Source: Oceanibacterium hippocampi
Lineage (GTDB): Bacteria; Pseudomonadota; Alphaproteobacteria; Sneathiellales; Sneathiellaceae
Assembly: GCF_900172325.1 (NCBI RefSeq)
Contig: NZ_FWFR01000001.1
Location: forward strand, 992,001 to 1,056,000
Direction of reading: 5' to 3'
DNA: 64,000 bases
Shown here: positions 26,888-36,328 of the stretch, piece by piece
Layout: each line of letters opens with the position of its first letter
Numbering within the stretch: position 1 is the stretch's first letter
The notes under the pieces: generated by a model
Seen by the model: only the letters and a program-made list of their open reading frames with translations
Database searches by the model: none
Told to the model about the DNA's origin: nothing
Program-made: the position numbers and the translations under genes

Positions 26888-27076
26888 ATGACGGGCTTGA
26901 GAAAATTCGGCGCAGTCGTCCTGCTGGTCGTCGGCCTGACCGTCTATGCGCTTTTGGTGATGCGATTCGCGATCGACTGGCTGCCCGAGCACTGGGCGCT
27001 CCAGGGGCTCTTCTACGCGGTTGCCGGAATCGTCTGGATCTTCCCTGCCCGCCGGGTCATGCGCTGGATGATGTAG
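26888..27076 (+). CDS. DUF2842 small membrane protein
   Basis: A 62-residue protein with two predicted membrane helices (GAVVLLVVGLTVYALLVM; ALQGLFYAVAGIVWIFP) separated by DWLPEHW, and a basic C-terminus. This matches the alphaproteobacterial DUF2842 family, whose function is unknown. The ATG at 26888 is taken; GTG 26879 and TTG 26876 are in frame and AAGGG lies upstream of them, so the protein may be 3-4 residues longer. Confidence 0.8.
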   Translation: MTGLRKFGAVVLLVVGLTVYALLVMRFAIDWLPEHWALQGLFYAVAGIVWIFPARRVMRWMM

Positions 27077-27115
27077 CCGCCCGCGCGTCTCGCTTTCGTT
27101 TCGCGTCGCCGACCC

Positions 27116-27565
27116 TCAGGGTCGGCTGGCCGTCGGCCGCATCGTCACAGATTGATCGATGATCCGGAGTGTTTCCGACCATTCGAGATAATGTGCCGCC
27201 TCGTCGCGGCGGATCCAGGCGACCGCGTCGGCGTCGCTGTCGGCCCGCGCCTCGCCGGAGACCCATTCGGCCACGAAATCGAGCAGCGTGTAGTGGTAGC
27301 GGACCCGGCCGTTCGCGTCCGGGACGATCGCATCGACGATATCGACGAGGCCGAGGATCCGGCATTCGACGCCGGTTTCCTCCCGGACCTCGCGAAGCGC
27401 CGCCTCGACGGTCGTCTCGCCGAGTTCCTGCAGCCCGCCCGGCAGGCTCCACTGGCCGGCCCTGGGCGGCTTGCCGCGCCGGACCAGAAGCAGCCGGTCG
27501 CCCTGCCAGAGCACGACGCCGACACCGATCATCGGCCGTGCCGGGTATTCGCGGCTTGCTTCCAT
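27116..27565 (-). CDS. NUDIX hydrolase
   Basis: A 149-residue enzyme. The NUDIX box is complete: GGLQELGETTVEAALREVREETG (given as a region; GX5EX7REUXEEXGU), preceded by LLLVRRGKPPRAGQWSLPG. Members hydrolyse nucleoside diphosphates linked to another group; ADP-ribose-type or NADH substrates are likely, but not certain. The start at 27565 (MEASREYPARPMIG) suits the domain border. It lies 23 bp downstream of the stop of the molybdenum hydroxylase gene on the same strand, so the two may be co-transcribed. Confidence 0.88.
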   Translation of the reverse strand: MEASREYPARPMIGVGVVLWQGDRLLLVRRGKPPRAGQWSLPGGLQELGETTVEAALREVREETGVECRILGLVDIVDAIVPDANGRVRYHYTLLDFVAEWVSGEARADSDADAVAWIRRDEAAHYLEWSETLRIIDQSVTMRPTASRP

Positions 27566-27588
27566 GGCGAGCCTCGTCCGCCGCGCCC

Positions 27589-29934
27589 TCAGGCTGCGGC
27601 GCGTGCCGCCTGCATGGCCTGCCATACGACCTCCGCCGTCGCCGGCATGTCGATCCGCTCCACGCCAAGCTCGGCCAGCGCATCGAAGACGGCGTTCATC
27701 ACCGCCGGCGGCCCGGCGATGGTGCCGGCCTCGCCGACCCCCTTCACGCCGAGCGGATTGGTCTTGCAGGGCACCTCGATCGTCGAGAAGTCGAACGGCG
27801 GCAGGTTGTCGGCCCGGGCGAGGCAATAGTCCATCAGCGAGCCGCTGAGCAACTGGCCGTTCTCGTCGTAGACGGTGTGTTCGAGCAGCGCCTGCCCGAT
27901 GCCCTGGGCAACCCCGCCGATCACCTGTCCCTCGACGATCTGCGGGTTCAGGATGGTGCCGAAATCGTCGACCATGGCGTAGGAGACGACGGCGACGGTC
28001 CCGGTCGCCTCGTCGATCTCGACTTCGCAGACATGGCAGCCGTTCGGGAAGGTGAAGACCGGCACCGTATGGCTGCCCCTGGTATCGAGACCGTTGTCGC
28101 CGGTCTCCTCGTGGCCGTCGACCGCGCCGATCTCGCGCGCCCGGGCGGCCAGTTCGAGGATGCCGATGCGGCGGTCGGTGCCGACGATGCTGAATTCCCC
28201 GCTCTGATTGTCGAACTCGATGTCGTCGAGCGCGGTTTCGAGGACCTGCCCGGCGTAGAGCCGACCCTTCTCGATGATCCGGTCGCCGGCATTCAGGATC
28301 GCCGCGCCCTGGGTCGTCAGCGACCGCGAACCGCCGGTGCCGCCGCCGCTCGGGATGCGGTCGGTATCGCCCTCGATCACGCGGATCCGGTCGTGCGGCA
28401 GGCCGAGCTTCTCGGCCATGATCTGGGTATAGGCGGTGGCGTGGCCCTGGCCGCCGGACTGGGTGCCGACGAGCAGCGATACCGTGCCGTCGGTCTCGAA
28501 GCGGACATCGGCGCCTTCTGTCGGGTTGCCGCCGGTCGCCTCGATGAAATAGGAGATGCCGAAGCCGCGGCGCTTGCCCTGCTTCGCCGAGGCCGCCTTG
28601 CGGGCCGGGAAGCCGGCATAGTCCGCCTTCTCCAGGCAGGCATCGAAGAGCCGGCGGAACTCGCCGCTGTCATAGACCTCGCCGGCGCCGTTGGTGTAGG
28701 GCATCTCTTCCGGGCTCACGAAATTCCGCCGCCGGATCTCGACCGGGCCGATGCCGGTCTCGCGACCCGCCTTGTCGATCAGCCGCTCCATCATGTAGAT
28801 CGCTTCCGGCCGGCCGGCCCCGCGATAAGCGTCGACCGGGACGGTGTTGGTGAAGACCCCCTTGACGTTGAAATGCAGGGCCGGGATCCGGTAGGCGCCG
28901 GTCAGCACCTTGGCAGTGGCCATCGACGGGATCAGCGGCCCGAAACTCGAATGATAGGCGCCGAGATCGGCCAGCGTGCGGACGCGCAGGCCGAGCGCCC
29001 GGTGGTCGCCATCAAGTGCGAGTTCGGCGACGGTCACGTGATCGCGGCCCTGGCTGTCCGAAAGGAAGCTCTCGGTCCGCTCGTTGACCCACTTGACCGG
29101 CCGGGCGAGCTTGCGGGCGGCGAAGGCTGTGCAAGCGGCCTCGCTGTAGTAGAACAGCTTCATGCCGAAGGCGCCGCCGACGTCCGGGGTGATGACGCGA
29201 ACCCGGGACGGATCGATCTTCAGCAGCGAACCGGCAAGGAAGTTCTTCAGACCCCATCCGCCCTGGGTCGGCGCATAGACTGTCATCTTCTCCGCCGCCG
29301 CGTCCCAGTCGGCGTTGAGGCAGCGGGGCTCCATGCTGTTGACCACGAGGCGGTTGTTGACCAGTTCGATCCGCGTCACGTGCGCGGCCCGGGCGAAGGC
29401 CGCCTCCAGGGCGGCCTCGTCGCCGGCCGACCAGTCGAAACTGACGTTGCCCGGCGCCTCCGGGTGGAGCTGGACGGCGCCCGGCTCGATCGACCGGGCG
29501 GCTCCGACGGTGGCGTCGAGCTCGTCGTAATCGACCATGACCAGTTCCGCCGCGTCGCGGGCGGCATGGCGGTTCTCGGCGACCACGAAGGCGACCGCCT
29601 CGCCGACATGGCGGACAATGTCGCGGGCGAGTACCGGCCGCTTCGGATCGGCGCGGTTGCTGCCGTCCCGGTTCTTCAGCGGGATCATGCAGGGCAGCAG
29701 GTTGGCGTCGGATTTATCGAGATCGGCGGCGGTCAGGATGTCGACCACGCCCGGCAGGGCGCGGGCCTCCCCGATGTCGATCGAGGTGATCCGGGCGTGT
29801 GCGTAGGGCGAGCGCACGACGACGCCGTGGAGCTGGTTCGGCAGGTCGATATCGTCGGTATAGCGGCCGCCGCCCGACACGAGACGGTGATCCTCGACGC
29901 GGCGGATGGGCTGACTGGCGCCAAACTGTGTCAT
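27589..29934 (-). CDS. Molybdenum hydroxylase large subunit (xanthine dehydrogenase family, CoxL-like)
   Basis: A 781-residue molybdopterin-binding subunit. The N-terminal aldehyde/xanthine dehydrogenase a/b hammerhead domain (RVEDHRLVSGGGRYTDDI) precedes the Mo-cofactor domains. The loop near residue 370 reads AYRGAGRPEA, not the AYRCSFR of form I CO dehydrogenase. The catalytic Glu is in GVGEAG (about 733). It should therefore hydroxylate an aldehyde, purine or N-heterocycle, not oxidise CO by the form I route. The FAD and 2Fe-2S subunits that normally accompany it are absent from the neighbourhood. Confidence 0.88.
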   Translation of the reverse strand: MTQFGASQPIRRVEDHRLVSGGGRYTDDIDLPNQLHGVVVRSPYAHARITSIDIGEARALPGVVDILTAADLDKSDANLLPCMIPLKNRDGSNRADPKRPVLARDIVRHVGEAVAFVVAENRHAARDAAELVMVDYDELDATVGAARSIEPGAVQLHPEAPGNVSFDWSAGDEAALEAAFARAAHVTRIELVNNRLVVNSMEPRCLNADWDAAAEKMTVYAPTQGGWGLKNFLAGSLLKIDPSRVRVITPDVGGAFGMKLFYYSEAACTAFAARKLARPVKWVNERTESFLSDSQGRDHVTVAELALDGDHRALGLRVRTLADLGAYHSSFGPLIPSMATAKVLTGAYRIPALHFNVKGVFTNTVPVDAYRGAGRPEAIYMMERLIDKAGRETGIGPVEIRRRNFVSPEEMPYTNGAGEVYDSGEFRRLFDACLEKADYAGFPARKAASAKQGKRRGFGISYFIEATGGNPTEGADVRFETDGTVSLLVGTQSGGQGHATAYTQIMAEKLGLPHDRIRVIEGDTDRIPSGGGTGGSRSLTTQGAAILNAGDRIIEKGRLYAGQVLETALDDIEFDNQSGEFSIVGTDRRIGILELAARAREIGAVDGHEETGDNGLDTRGSHTVPVFTFPNGCHVCEVEIDEATGTVAVVSYAMVDDFGTILNPQIVEGQVIGGVAQGIGQALLEHTVYDENGQLLSGSLMDYCLARADNLPPFDFSTIEVPCKTNPLGVKGVGEAGTIAGPPAVMNAVFDALAELGVERIDMPATAEVVWQAMQAARAAA

Positions 29935-30038
29935 GCGGTCCGATCCTTGTGTTCGGGAGTGACGGCGCTGCCGCGCCGGTCACGGATTGTAGAAACTTTT
30001 GGTCGCTTCGCTCAAGCCGTTGCTAAGGCACGAACCGG

Positions 30039-31241
30039 TCAGAGCTTGCGCGGCTTCGCGACCACGATTCCATCCGCGATCAGCGCGTCGATCTCGCTCT
30101 CGGAATAACCCGCCTCCTTCAGGACATCCCGGTTGGAAGCGCCGAATTCGGGTGGCGTCAGGCGCACCGAGCCGGGTGTCCGGCCGAGCTTGACCGGTAT
30201 CCCCGTGCCCCGATAGCCATCCTTCTCGACGACCATCTCGCGATGCAGGGTGTGAGGATGCTCGGCCATGTCGGGCACGCTGAGCGCCGCCCCGGCCGGC
30301 ACCCCGGCCGCGAGCAGGGCCGCCGCGATCTCCTCGCCGTCGTGCCCGGCCATCAGGGTCTCGATCTCGGCGGTCAGGGCATCGCGGTTGCCGACCCGGT
30401 CGCTGTTCGAGAGGAAGCGCGGGTCGTTCGCCAGTTCGGGCTTGCCGAGCACCGCGCAAAGGCGCTGGAACTGGCGGTCGTTGCCGATGCCGAGAAAGAC
30501 CGGACGGCCTTTCGTCCGGTAGAGGTCGTAGGGTGAGATGTTCGGATGCGCGTTGCCGGTCAGGCGCGGCGCCCGGCCCGACATGAAATAGTTCGGCGCA
30601 TGCGGATGCTGGAGCGCGATCCCGGTATCGAACAGCGAGATGTCGATATGCTGGCCCTTGCCCGAGCGGGCCCGCTCCGTCACCGCCAGCAGGATGCCGA
30701 TCGCCGCGTTCATGCCGGTGCCGAGATCGACCAGGGGAATGCCGAGACGGACCGGGCCGCTCTCCTCGGAGCCGTTCACCGAGATCAGCCCGGTCCAGGC
30801 CTGGACGACCGCATCGTAACCCGGAAGACCGCCGAACGGACCGTCCGTGCCGAAGCCGGTCACCGAGCAGTGGATCAGCTTCGGAAAGCGTTCCTTCAGG
30901 ACCGTCTCGTAGCCGAGGCCCCAGCGTTCCATCGAGCCGGCCTTGAAATTCTCGAGCAGGATGTCGGCGTCCTCGAGCAGCTTCAGCAGGATATCGCGGC
31001 CGCGTTCGGTGCCGATGTCGAGGGCGAGCGATCGCTTGTTGCGGTTGACGCCGGAGAAATAGGCGCTGAGCCCGCTGTCGCTGAACGGCGGCCCCCATTG
31101 CCGGGTCTCGTCGCCCTGCGGCGGCTCGATCTTGATCACGTCGGCACCGTGGTCGGCGAGCATCTGCGAGCAGTAGGGACCGCCCAGCACGCGCGACAGG
31201 TCGATCACCTTGAAGCCCGCGAGGGCGCCTTGGCTGGTCAT
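30039..31241 (-). CDS. CaiB/BaiF family (class III) CoA transferase
   Basis: A 400-residue protein with the family's opening (LAGFKVIDLSRVLGGPYCSQMLADHGADVIKIEPP, given as a region). The conserved Asp that forms the acyl anhydride is in GYDAVVQAWTG. Such enzymes move CoA between carboxylic acids, often from succinyl-CoA or formyl-CoA; the acid here is unknown. It lies 27 bp after a two-subunit class I CoA transferase on the same strand, so the locus holds two unrelated ways of activating acids. Confidence 0.9.
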   Translation of the reverse strand: MTSQGALAGFKVIDLSRVLGGPYCSQMLADHGADVIKIEPPQGDETRQWGPPFSDSGLSAYFSGVNRNKRSLALDIGTERGRDILLKLLEDADILLENFKAGSMERWGLGYETVLKERFPKLIHCSVTGFGTDGPFGGLPGYDAVVQAWTGLISVNGSEESGPVRLGIPLVDLGTGMNAAIGILLAVTERARSGKGQHIDISLFDTGIALQHPHAPNYFMSGRAPRLTGNAHPNISPYDLYRTKGRPVFLGIGNDRQFQRLCAVLGKPELANDPRFLSNSDRVGNRDALTAEIETLMAGHDGEEIAAALLAAGVPAGAALSVPDMAEHPHTLHREMVVEKDGYRGTGIPVKLGRTPGSVRLTPPEFGASNRDVLKEAGYSESEIDALIADGIVVAKPRKL

Positions 31242-31268
31242 GTCGTGAACCTCGATTTCGGTAAGTCG

Positions 31269-32018
31269 CTATTCCGCCGCGCTGGCCGCCGGTGATCCGA
31301 AGACCCGTTCGGCGAAGCGCGGATAGGTTTCTGCCAGTTGCGCCGCGATCGGCCCGCGGATCAGCGCGAGAGTTGCCGGGTCGGGCGGTTCGGTCGTTTC
31401 CGGATCTGCCTCGTGCTCGAAGGCGAAGCCGGTATTCTCCTCGATGTCGCGGAGCGTGTAGCCCGGATGAACGCTGCGCAGCCGGAAGCCGGGCCGCGCG
31501 CGGTCGAAATCGAACAGTGCCATTCCGGTCAGCAGCGCCTTCGGCCCGCCGGGGCGGTTGACCTCCGGCCCGGAAATGCCGGGTGCCGAGACGAAATCGA
31601 CCTTCGGCACGAAGACCCGCCGGCTGTGCTCCTCGCGGAACAGGATGACGTTCGGCACAAGATGATAGAGATAGGCCGAGCCGAACGAGCCGGGCCAGCG
31701 CACCTTGTTGTCGGGATAGTCGCCGATCCCGACGAGATTGATGTTGCCCTGCCCGTCGATCTGGCCGCCGCCGAGGAAGAAGGCGTCGATGCGTCCCTGG
31801 GCGGCGCAGTCGAACAGCTCGACCCCGCCCGAGGTAAAGCGGTTCTGCGCCTCCGAGCCCAGCAGGTTGACGGTCATCCGGCCGTCGCCCTGGGCGCGGC
31901 GGAGCATCGCGCCTGCCGCCGGGATCGGCGACGAGGCGCCGACCGCCACGTGCCGGCAGGGGCCGAGCAGGCGGGCGATCACCGCGATCAGCAGTTCCTC
32001 GGTCCGGATCTCGCTCAT
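31269..32018 (-). CDS. CoA transferase beta subunit (IpdB-like)
   Basis: A 249-residue protein of the class I CoA-transferase fold. GASSPIPAAGAMLRRAQ, GSEAQNRFTSGGVELFDCAAQGRID and FLGGGQIDGQGNINLVGIG fit the beta subunits related to IpdB, which in steroid degraders act as ring-opening hydrolases, and to glutaconate CoA transferase. Which of these it is cannot be told from sequence alone. The start overlaps the alpha subunit's stop by 4 bp, as expected for a heterodimer made in equal amounts. Confidence 0.85.
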   Translation of the reverse strand: MSEIRTEELLIAVIARLLGPCRHVAVGASSPIPAAGAMLRRAQGDGRMTVNLLGSEAQNRFTSGGVELFDCAAQGRIDAFFLGGGQIDGQGNINLVGIGDYPDNKVRWPGSFGSAYLYHLVPNVILFREEHSRRVFVPKVDFVSAPGISGPEVNRPGGPKALLTGMALFDFDRARPGFRLRSVHPGYTLRDIEENTGFAFEHEADPETTEPPDPATLALIRGPIAAQLAETYPRFAERVFGSPAASAAE

Positions 32019-32842
32019 TCGGCGGCCATCGGCACGGCGCTGCCCTCATTGTCGAGCCAGACCCTGAACCCTTCCGCGCTGCGTGCCGCGGCGGCATAGG
32101 CGGAAAGCGCTGCCTCGTCCTCTTCGTAGGTCGACCAGAGGCGGAGCGGCCAGGCCCCGCGCGGTGCCTCGGCGATACCGTCGACGTAGAAACTCGGCAG
32201 CACGCCGGCGGTCCGCATCTCGTCGGCGAAGAAATCCTCGTCGACGATCCGTTCGACGGTGACCAGCGTGCGGACGGCCGCATGCGCCATGGTGATCAGC
32301 TCGCGCCGCCGGCCGATCCAGACATTGCCGGCGCGGTCGGCGAGCGGGGCGTGGAAGAGCGCGACGTCCGGGCGGATCGCCGGGACCAGAACGATCGGCG
32401 CCGGGGCCTCGGCGAAGGGGTCGTCAATGACCCGCCAGTCGGGCCGGATCGTCAGCAGGTCGCTGCCGAGGATGCCGCGGATCGGCATGAAGGGAAGGCC
32501 CTTCTCTGCCGCTTGCAACCCGGCATGAACGGCCGGGCAGGTCGCGTCCATCATGCGGATCGACCGTGTCTTGAGCGCCTCGGTGAAGCGGGGCGCCGGG
32601 CCGTATTCGCCGAGGGTGATGGCGGAGGTTTCCAGCGTGGCGACCGCGCCGGTGCCGATCAGGATGTCCGCCTGGATGCCGGAGGTGGGCACGCAGACGA
32701 GATGCAGATCGCGGACGCCGCGCCGGACGAGGGCACGGGTCGCGGCCATGGCGACACCGGAATAGTCGGTCGGGATCGCGAGCTTGGCGCCGTCCGGAAT
32801 CGCCGCCGCGAGGGCATCAAGATCGATGAAGGGTTCGTTCAT
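32015..32842 (-). CDS. CoA transferase alpha subunit (IpdA-like)
   Basis: A 275-residue partner of the beta subunit. It opens with IDLDALAAAIPDGAKLAIP and contains HLVCVPTSGIQADILIGTGAVATLETSAITLGEYGPAPRF (a region), matching alpha subunits of the IpdA/glutaconate CoA-transferase group. It is the first gene of the pair; the next gene upstream on the same strand is an MFS carrier about 50 bp away, so carrier and enzymes may share a transcript. Confidence 0.85.
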   Translation of the reverse strand: MNEPFIDLDALAAAIPDGAKLAIPTDYSGVAMAATRALVRRGVRDLHLVCVPTSGIQADILIGTGAVATLETSAITLGEYGPAPRFTEALKTRSIRMMDATCPAVHAGLQAAEKGLPFMPIRGILGSDLLTIRPDWRVIDDPFAEAPAPIVLVPAIRPDVALFHAPLADRAGNVWIGRRRELITMAHAAVRTLVTVERIVDEDFFADEMRTAGVLPSFYVDGIAEAPRGAWPLRLWSTYEEDEAALSAYAAAARSAEGFRVWLDNEGSAVPMAAE

Positions 32843-32894
32843 GAGCAGTCTCCGCCAGCCTTGCCGACACTATAACGTCTGTTTCCCGCCGCCG

Positions 32895-34130
32895 TCATCC
32901 GCCTCGCTTGAGTTCCGGAACCAGCCAGAACGGCATGCTGCCGAAGATGATCATGACGAAGGCGAAAACGAAGCCCGCCTCGTAGGCGTCGGTCCAGTCG
33001 TGCAGCAGGCCGCTGATCGTCGAGCCGATGGCGCCGCCGATGCCGCCGCCCATGCTGACGGCGCCGAAGATCGCGCCGATCGAGCGGCCACGGAACAGCC
33101 CGGCACAGATCGCCCCGACCACCGGGCCGCGCGAGCCGAGACTGAGCCCGAACAGCATGACGAACAATCCGAACAGGACATGAGACGGGACAAGGGCAAG
33201 CAGCCAGAGCAACGGGATCGCCGTCAGGGTCAGGCTGTAGGAGAGCGCGATCGCGCCGCGATTGCCGAGCTGCGAGGCGAGCCAGCCGAAGGACAGCATG
33301 CCGACCGGCATGAACAGGCCGTTGAAGCCGTAGATTGTCGCCGCCTCCTGGGCGCCGAAGCCGACCGAAACCAGATAGGCGATGATCTGGACGACGACCG
33401 CCGAGATCCCGGTCGAGGTGAACAGGAAGACCGAGAACAGCGCCCAGAATGGAAGCGTTCCCATCGCCCGGCGCAGCGTCCAGTTCACGGTGACCTTCAC
33501 ATCCGTTTCGACCGTGCTGACCGGCAGTTCGACGCCGCGGCCCAGCCGCCGCCAGGGCAGGATCAGCAGGATCGGGGCCAGCACCAGCATGAAGATGCCG
33601 ATGCAGCGGTAGGCGAAGGACCAGCCGCCGTGATCGATGAGATACTGGGCGAGCGGCAGCATGATCAGCGCGCCGACGCCGAGCGACGAGAAGGCGACGC
33701 CGAGCGCCATCGGCAGCCGGTCGCGGAACCAGCGCGCCAGCAGGGCCGAATTGGGAACGTTGCCGAGCGAGATCGCGCCGACGCCGACCATCAGGCCCGA
33801 GCCGAGGTAGAAGACGGCGAGGCTCGACGCACTGCTCGACACCAGCATGCCGGCCCCGAGCGTCGCCAGCCCGCCGCAATAGAGCAGGCGCGGGCCGAGC
33901 CGGTCGAAAAGGTAGCCGGCGACCGGCGAGGCGAGCCCGGAAACCAGCAGCGACGAGGAATAGATCGAGGCGACCTCGGCGCGCTCCCAGCCGAACTCGA
34001 GGCTGAGCGGCAGCACGAAGACGGGGAAAGTCTCGATCGAACCGCGCCCGAGCATGCCGAGCAGGAAGCAGATCGCGAGAACGGTGAAGGCGGCGACGGG
34101 ATCGCCACCGGACTTGGCGCGAGGGGCCAT
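32895..34130 (-). CDS. MFS transporter, monocarboxylate-like
   Basis: A 411-residue protein with about 12 membrane helices. It has the MFS motif A-like loop GYLFDRLGPR after helix 2 and the second-half counterpart FGWLASQLGNR. The overall pattern (SIYSSSLLVSGLASP; ARWFRDRLPMALGVAFS) resembles MCT/OFA-type carboxylate carriers. It is a good candidate to import the acid handled by the CoA transferases next to it, by inference from context. Confidence 0.85.
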   Translation of the reverse strand: MAPRAKSGGDPVAAFTVLAICFLLGMLGRGSIETFPVFVLPLSLEFGWERAEVASIYSSSLLVSGLASPVAGYLFDRLGPRLLYCGGLATLGAGMLVSSSASSLAVFYLGSGLMVGVGAISLGNVPNSALLARWFRDRLPMALGVAFSSLGVGALIMLPLAQYLIDHGGWSFAYRCIGIFMLVLAPILLILPWRRLGRGVELPVSTVETDVKVTVNWTLRRAMGTLPFWALFSVFLFTSTGISAVVVQIIAYLVSVGFGAQEAATIYGFNGLFMPVGMLSFGWLASQLGNRGAIALSYSLTLTAIPLLWLLALVPSHVLFGLFVMLFGLSLGSRGPVVGAICAGLFRGRSIGAIFGAVSMGGGIGGAIGSTISGLLHDWTDAYEAGFVFAFVMIIFGSMPFWLVPELKRGG

Positions 34131-34208
34131 GATTCCCCGAGGAAGATGTCGATAGACCCTGATCGCTTACGCGATCCCCGTTACCGTGGCAAGCGCACGA
34201 CGCCTGTA

Positions 34209-35294
34209 TCAGAACTGGAAGGAGAGGCTGATGGCGCCGAACTCGTCGGCCGAATCCTGGCCTTCGAATTCGTGGCTTCGAAGGACGTAGGTATAGGCGA
34301 GCCGGGTCGAGCGCCAGGTAAAGGCGACGCCCAGCTGCAGGTCGGCGACCAGCGGGATCCGGTCGACGCTGCGGCTGTCCGTGAAGGTATTGCCGTCCAG
34401 GAAGATGTTGTGGGCGACCGCCCGGCCGTCGAAGCCGGCGAAGAAGTAGCCGCCGGGCCGGTCGCGGGCGATGAAATAGCCGGACCCGGGCAGCGACGGC
34501 TGGACCCGGGGCGGGCCGTAATCGTCGGGCAGGTTGTAGCCGACGCGGAAGGTGGCTCCCGCATTGCCATAGGTGAAGACATTGCCCAGCGCGCCGCCGA
34601 GATGCGGCGTGACGTCGAAGGCGAAGCCGAACAGTTCGCCGGAAACGAAGGCGCGCAGGCTGCGCTGGTAGGTGAGCTGAATGCCCGGTTCGGCGCGCAG
34701 CTGCTTGTCCCAGCCCTTCGGTTCGGGGGAACCGATTACCTCGTGGACGATTTTCTGGGCCTGCTCGGCAAGCGACGGGGAGCCGACGACGCCGACCTGC
34801 AGGCGAAGCTGGTCGAGTTGACTGCCGTTCTCGGAGATCAGCCCCACCGAACCATAGAGCCAGCCGGCGTAGGGCCGATCCTCGGCCGGCGGGTCGGCAA
34901 GGCTGATGTCGGCCGGGGTATACATGCTCTGGCCGAGCGAGAAACTGGCGCGGACCCGGCCGTCGCCCGGGAACAGCGGAAACAGGTTCGCCGCCTTGAC
35001 GACCCAGTACGGGACATGCTGCGGGTTCGACGTCCAGCCGACCTGGATGCCGTTGGTATAGTCGCGATCGCGACCGTAGAAGAGGTCGTTTTCCAGCACG
35101 AAGGAAAAGGTGCCGCGTTCGCCCTCGGGCGCGGAATCGGCAGGCAGCGGCGCCCCGGCCGCGGTTTCCGCCGGCCCCGGTGCCGGCGGTCCGGCTGCCT
35201 CGCCGGCCGTCGCCCTAGGCGAACCGAGGGCGGTCAGGCCGGTCAGGGTGAGGAACAGCAGCGCCGTGGCGACGGCGCGCGTGGTGCAGGGCAT
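34209..35294 (-). CDS. LpxR-like lipid A deacylase family outer membrane protein
   Basis: A 361-residue protein with a signal peptide (VATALLFLTLTGLTA, cleavage near 30) and a Pro/Ala linker, then a beta-barrel domain ending in F (ISLSFQF), as outer-membrane barrels do. The N-terminal motif ENDLFYGRDRDYTNGIQ and the later RPYAGWLYG match LpxR, which removes the 3'-acyloxyacyl group from lipid A using Asn, Asp and a His with calcium. It probably modifies the outer-membrane lipid A. It stands alone, divergent from the enoyl-CoA hydratase gene. The start at 35294 is favoured by the signal peptide position. Confidence 0.85.
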   Translation of the reverse strand: MPCTTRAVATALLFLTLTGLTALGSPRATAGEAAGPPAPGPAETAAGAPLPADSAPEGERGTFSFVLENDLFYGRDRDYTNGIQVGWTSNPQHVPYWVVKAANLFPLFPGDGRVRASFSLGQSMYTPADISLADPPAEDRPYAGWLYGSVGLISENGSQLDQLRLQVGVVGSPSLAEQAQKIVHEVIGSPEPKGWDKQLRAEPGIQLTYQRSLRAFVSGELFGFAFDVTPHLGGALGNVFTYGNAGATFRVGYNLPDDYGPPRVQPSLPGSGYFIARDRPGGYFFAGFDGRAVAHNIFLDGNTFTDSRSVDRIPLVADLQLGVAFTWRSTRLAYTYVLRSHEFEGQDSADEFGAISLSFQF

Positions 35295-35505
35295 GGTCGT
35301 GTTCACCGAGGTGGATAGTGTCCGGACGCTAGCTAGGCTAGTCCGTCGCCCCCGGCAAGTCATGTCACAGCATTGCCCCAGCCAAGGCGCGTTCGGATGG
35401 CCGGGGCAGCCCGCCGGACCGCGTTGACAGGTTCCGGGTGACGCGCAACAGTGCCCGCGCAACGAGAACGAACAACAGCACGATCCGATGGAGGAGAGCC
35501 GCCCG

Positions 35506-36315
35506 ATGTCCGACCGTTATGCCGCCTATACCCGTCTCAAGTTCGATTATCCGGCGGACCGGGTCCTGCGGATCACCATGAACCGCCCCGAGCGCCTGAA
35601 TGCGGCCGACGAGACCATGCATCGCGAACTGACCGAGGTCTGGCGCGACATCGACGGCGATCCGGACATCAACGCGGTCATCCTGACCGGCGCCGGTAAG
35701 GCCTTCTCCGCTGGCGGCGATTTCGAGATGGTGCAGAACATCGCCGACAATTTCGAGACCCGGGCACGGGTCTGGAAGGAGGCCCGGGATCTCGTCTACA
35801 ACGTCATCAATTGCGGCAAGCCGATCGTCTCGGCGATGCGCGGGCCGGCGGTCGGCGCCGGGCTGGTGGCGGGTCTCCTGTCGGATATCTCGATCGTCGC
35901 GAAGAAGGCCCGGATCATCGACGGCCATACCCGCCTCGGTGTCGCCGCCGGCGACCATGCGGCGATCGTCTGGCCGCTGCTCTGCGGCATGGCAAAGGCG
36001 AAATACTACCTGCTGCTCTGCGACCCGGTGACGGGCGAGGAGGCGGAACGGATCGGCCTTGTCTCGCTTGCCGTCGAGGACGAGGAACTCGACGCCAAGG
36101 CGGTCGAGGTCGCGACCCGCCTGGCCGGCGGCGCGCAGAGCGCCATCCGCTGGACGAAATATGCGCTGAACAACTGGTACCGCATGGCGGGGCCGACCTT
36201 CGATACATCACTCGCGCTGGAATTCCTGGGCTTTACCGGCCCGGAGGTCCAGGAGGGGCTCGCCTCGCACCGGGAAAAGCGGAAGCCGAATTTCCCGCCG
36301 TCGACGCCGATCTGA
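35506..36315 (+). CDS. Enoyl-CoA hydratase/isomerase family protein
   Basis: A 269-residue crotonase-fold enzyme. [16 protein letters not shown] begins the domain. The oxyanion-hole regions are [12 protein letters not shown] and [19 protein letters not shown]. The usual catalytic Glu positions are not canonical ([13 protein letters not shown] in the second block), so the exact reaction (hydratase, isomerase or hydrolase) is open. The start at 35506 has GGAGGAG 9 bases upstream; an ATG at 35488 is in frame but poorly placed. It lies near, but opposite to, the CoA-transferase genes. Confidence 0.85.
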   Translation: MSDRYAAYTRLKFDYPADRVLRITMNRPERLNAADETMHRELTEVWRDIDGDPDINAVILTGAGKAFSAGGDFEMVQNIADNFETRARVWKEARDLVYNVINCGKPIVSAMRGPAVGAGLVAGLLSDISIVAKKARIIDGHTRLGVAAGDHAAIVWPLLCGMAKAKYYLLLCDPVTGEEAERIGLVSLAVEDEELDAKAVEVATRLAGGAQSAIRWTKYALNNWYRMAGPTFDTSLALEFLGFTGPEVQEGLASHREKRKPNFPPSTPI

Positions 36316-36328
36316 AGCGGCGCGCGCC

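Noticed and set aside
27589-29934. Assignment as form I carbon monoxide dehydrogenase large subunit
   Set aside because: The active-site loop is AYRGAGRPEA and not AYRCSFR, and the Cox small and medium subunit genes are absent.
27169-30108. A 979-codon open frame on the plus strand
   Set aside because: It is antisense to the NUDIX and molybdenum hydroxylase genes, which carry clear motifs. It has no ribosome site or recognisable domain.
32784-35318. An 844-codon open frame on the plus strand, rich in Glu, Arg and Gln
   Set aside because: It is antisense to the MFS and LpxR-like genes, with repetitive charged sequence typical of a GC-rich shadow frame.
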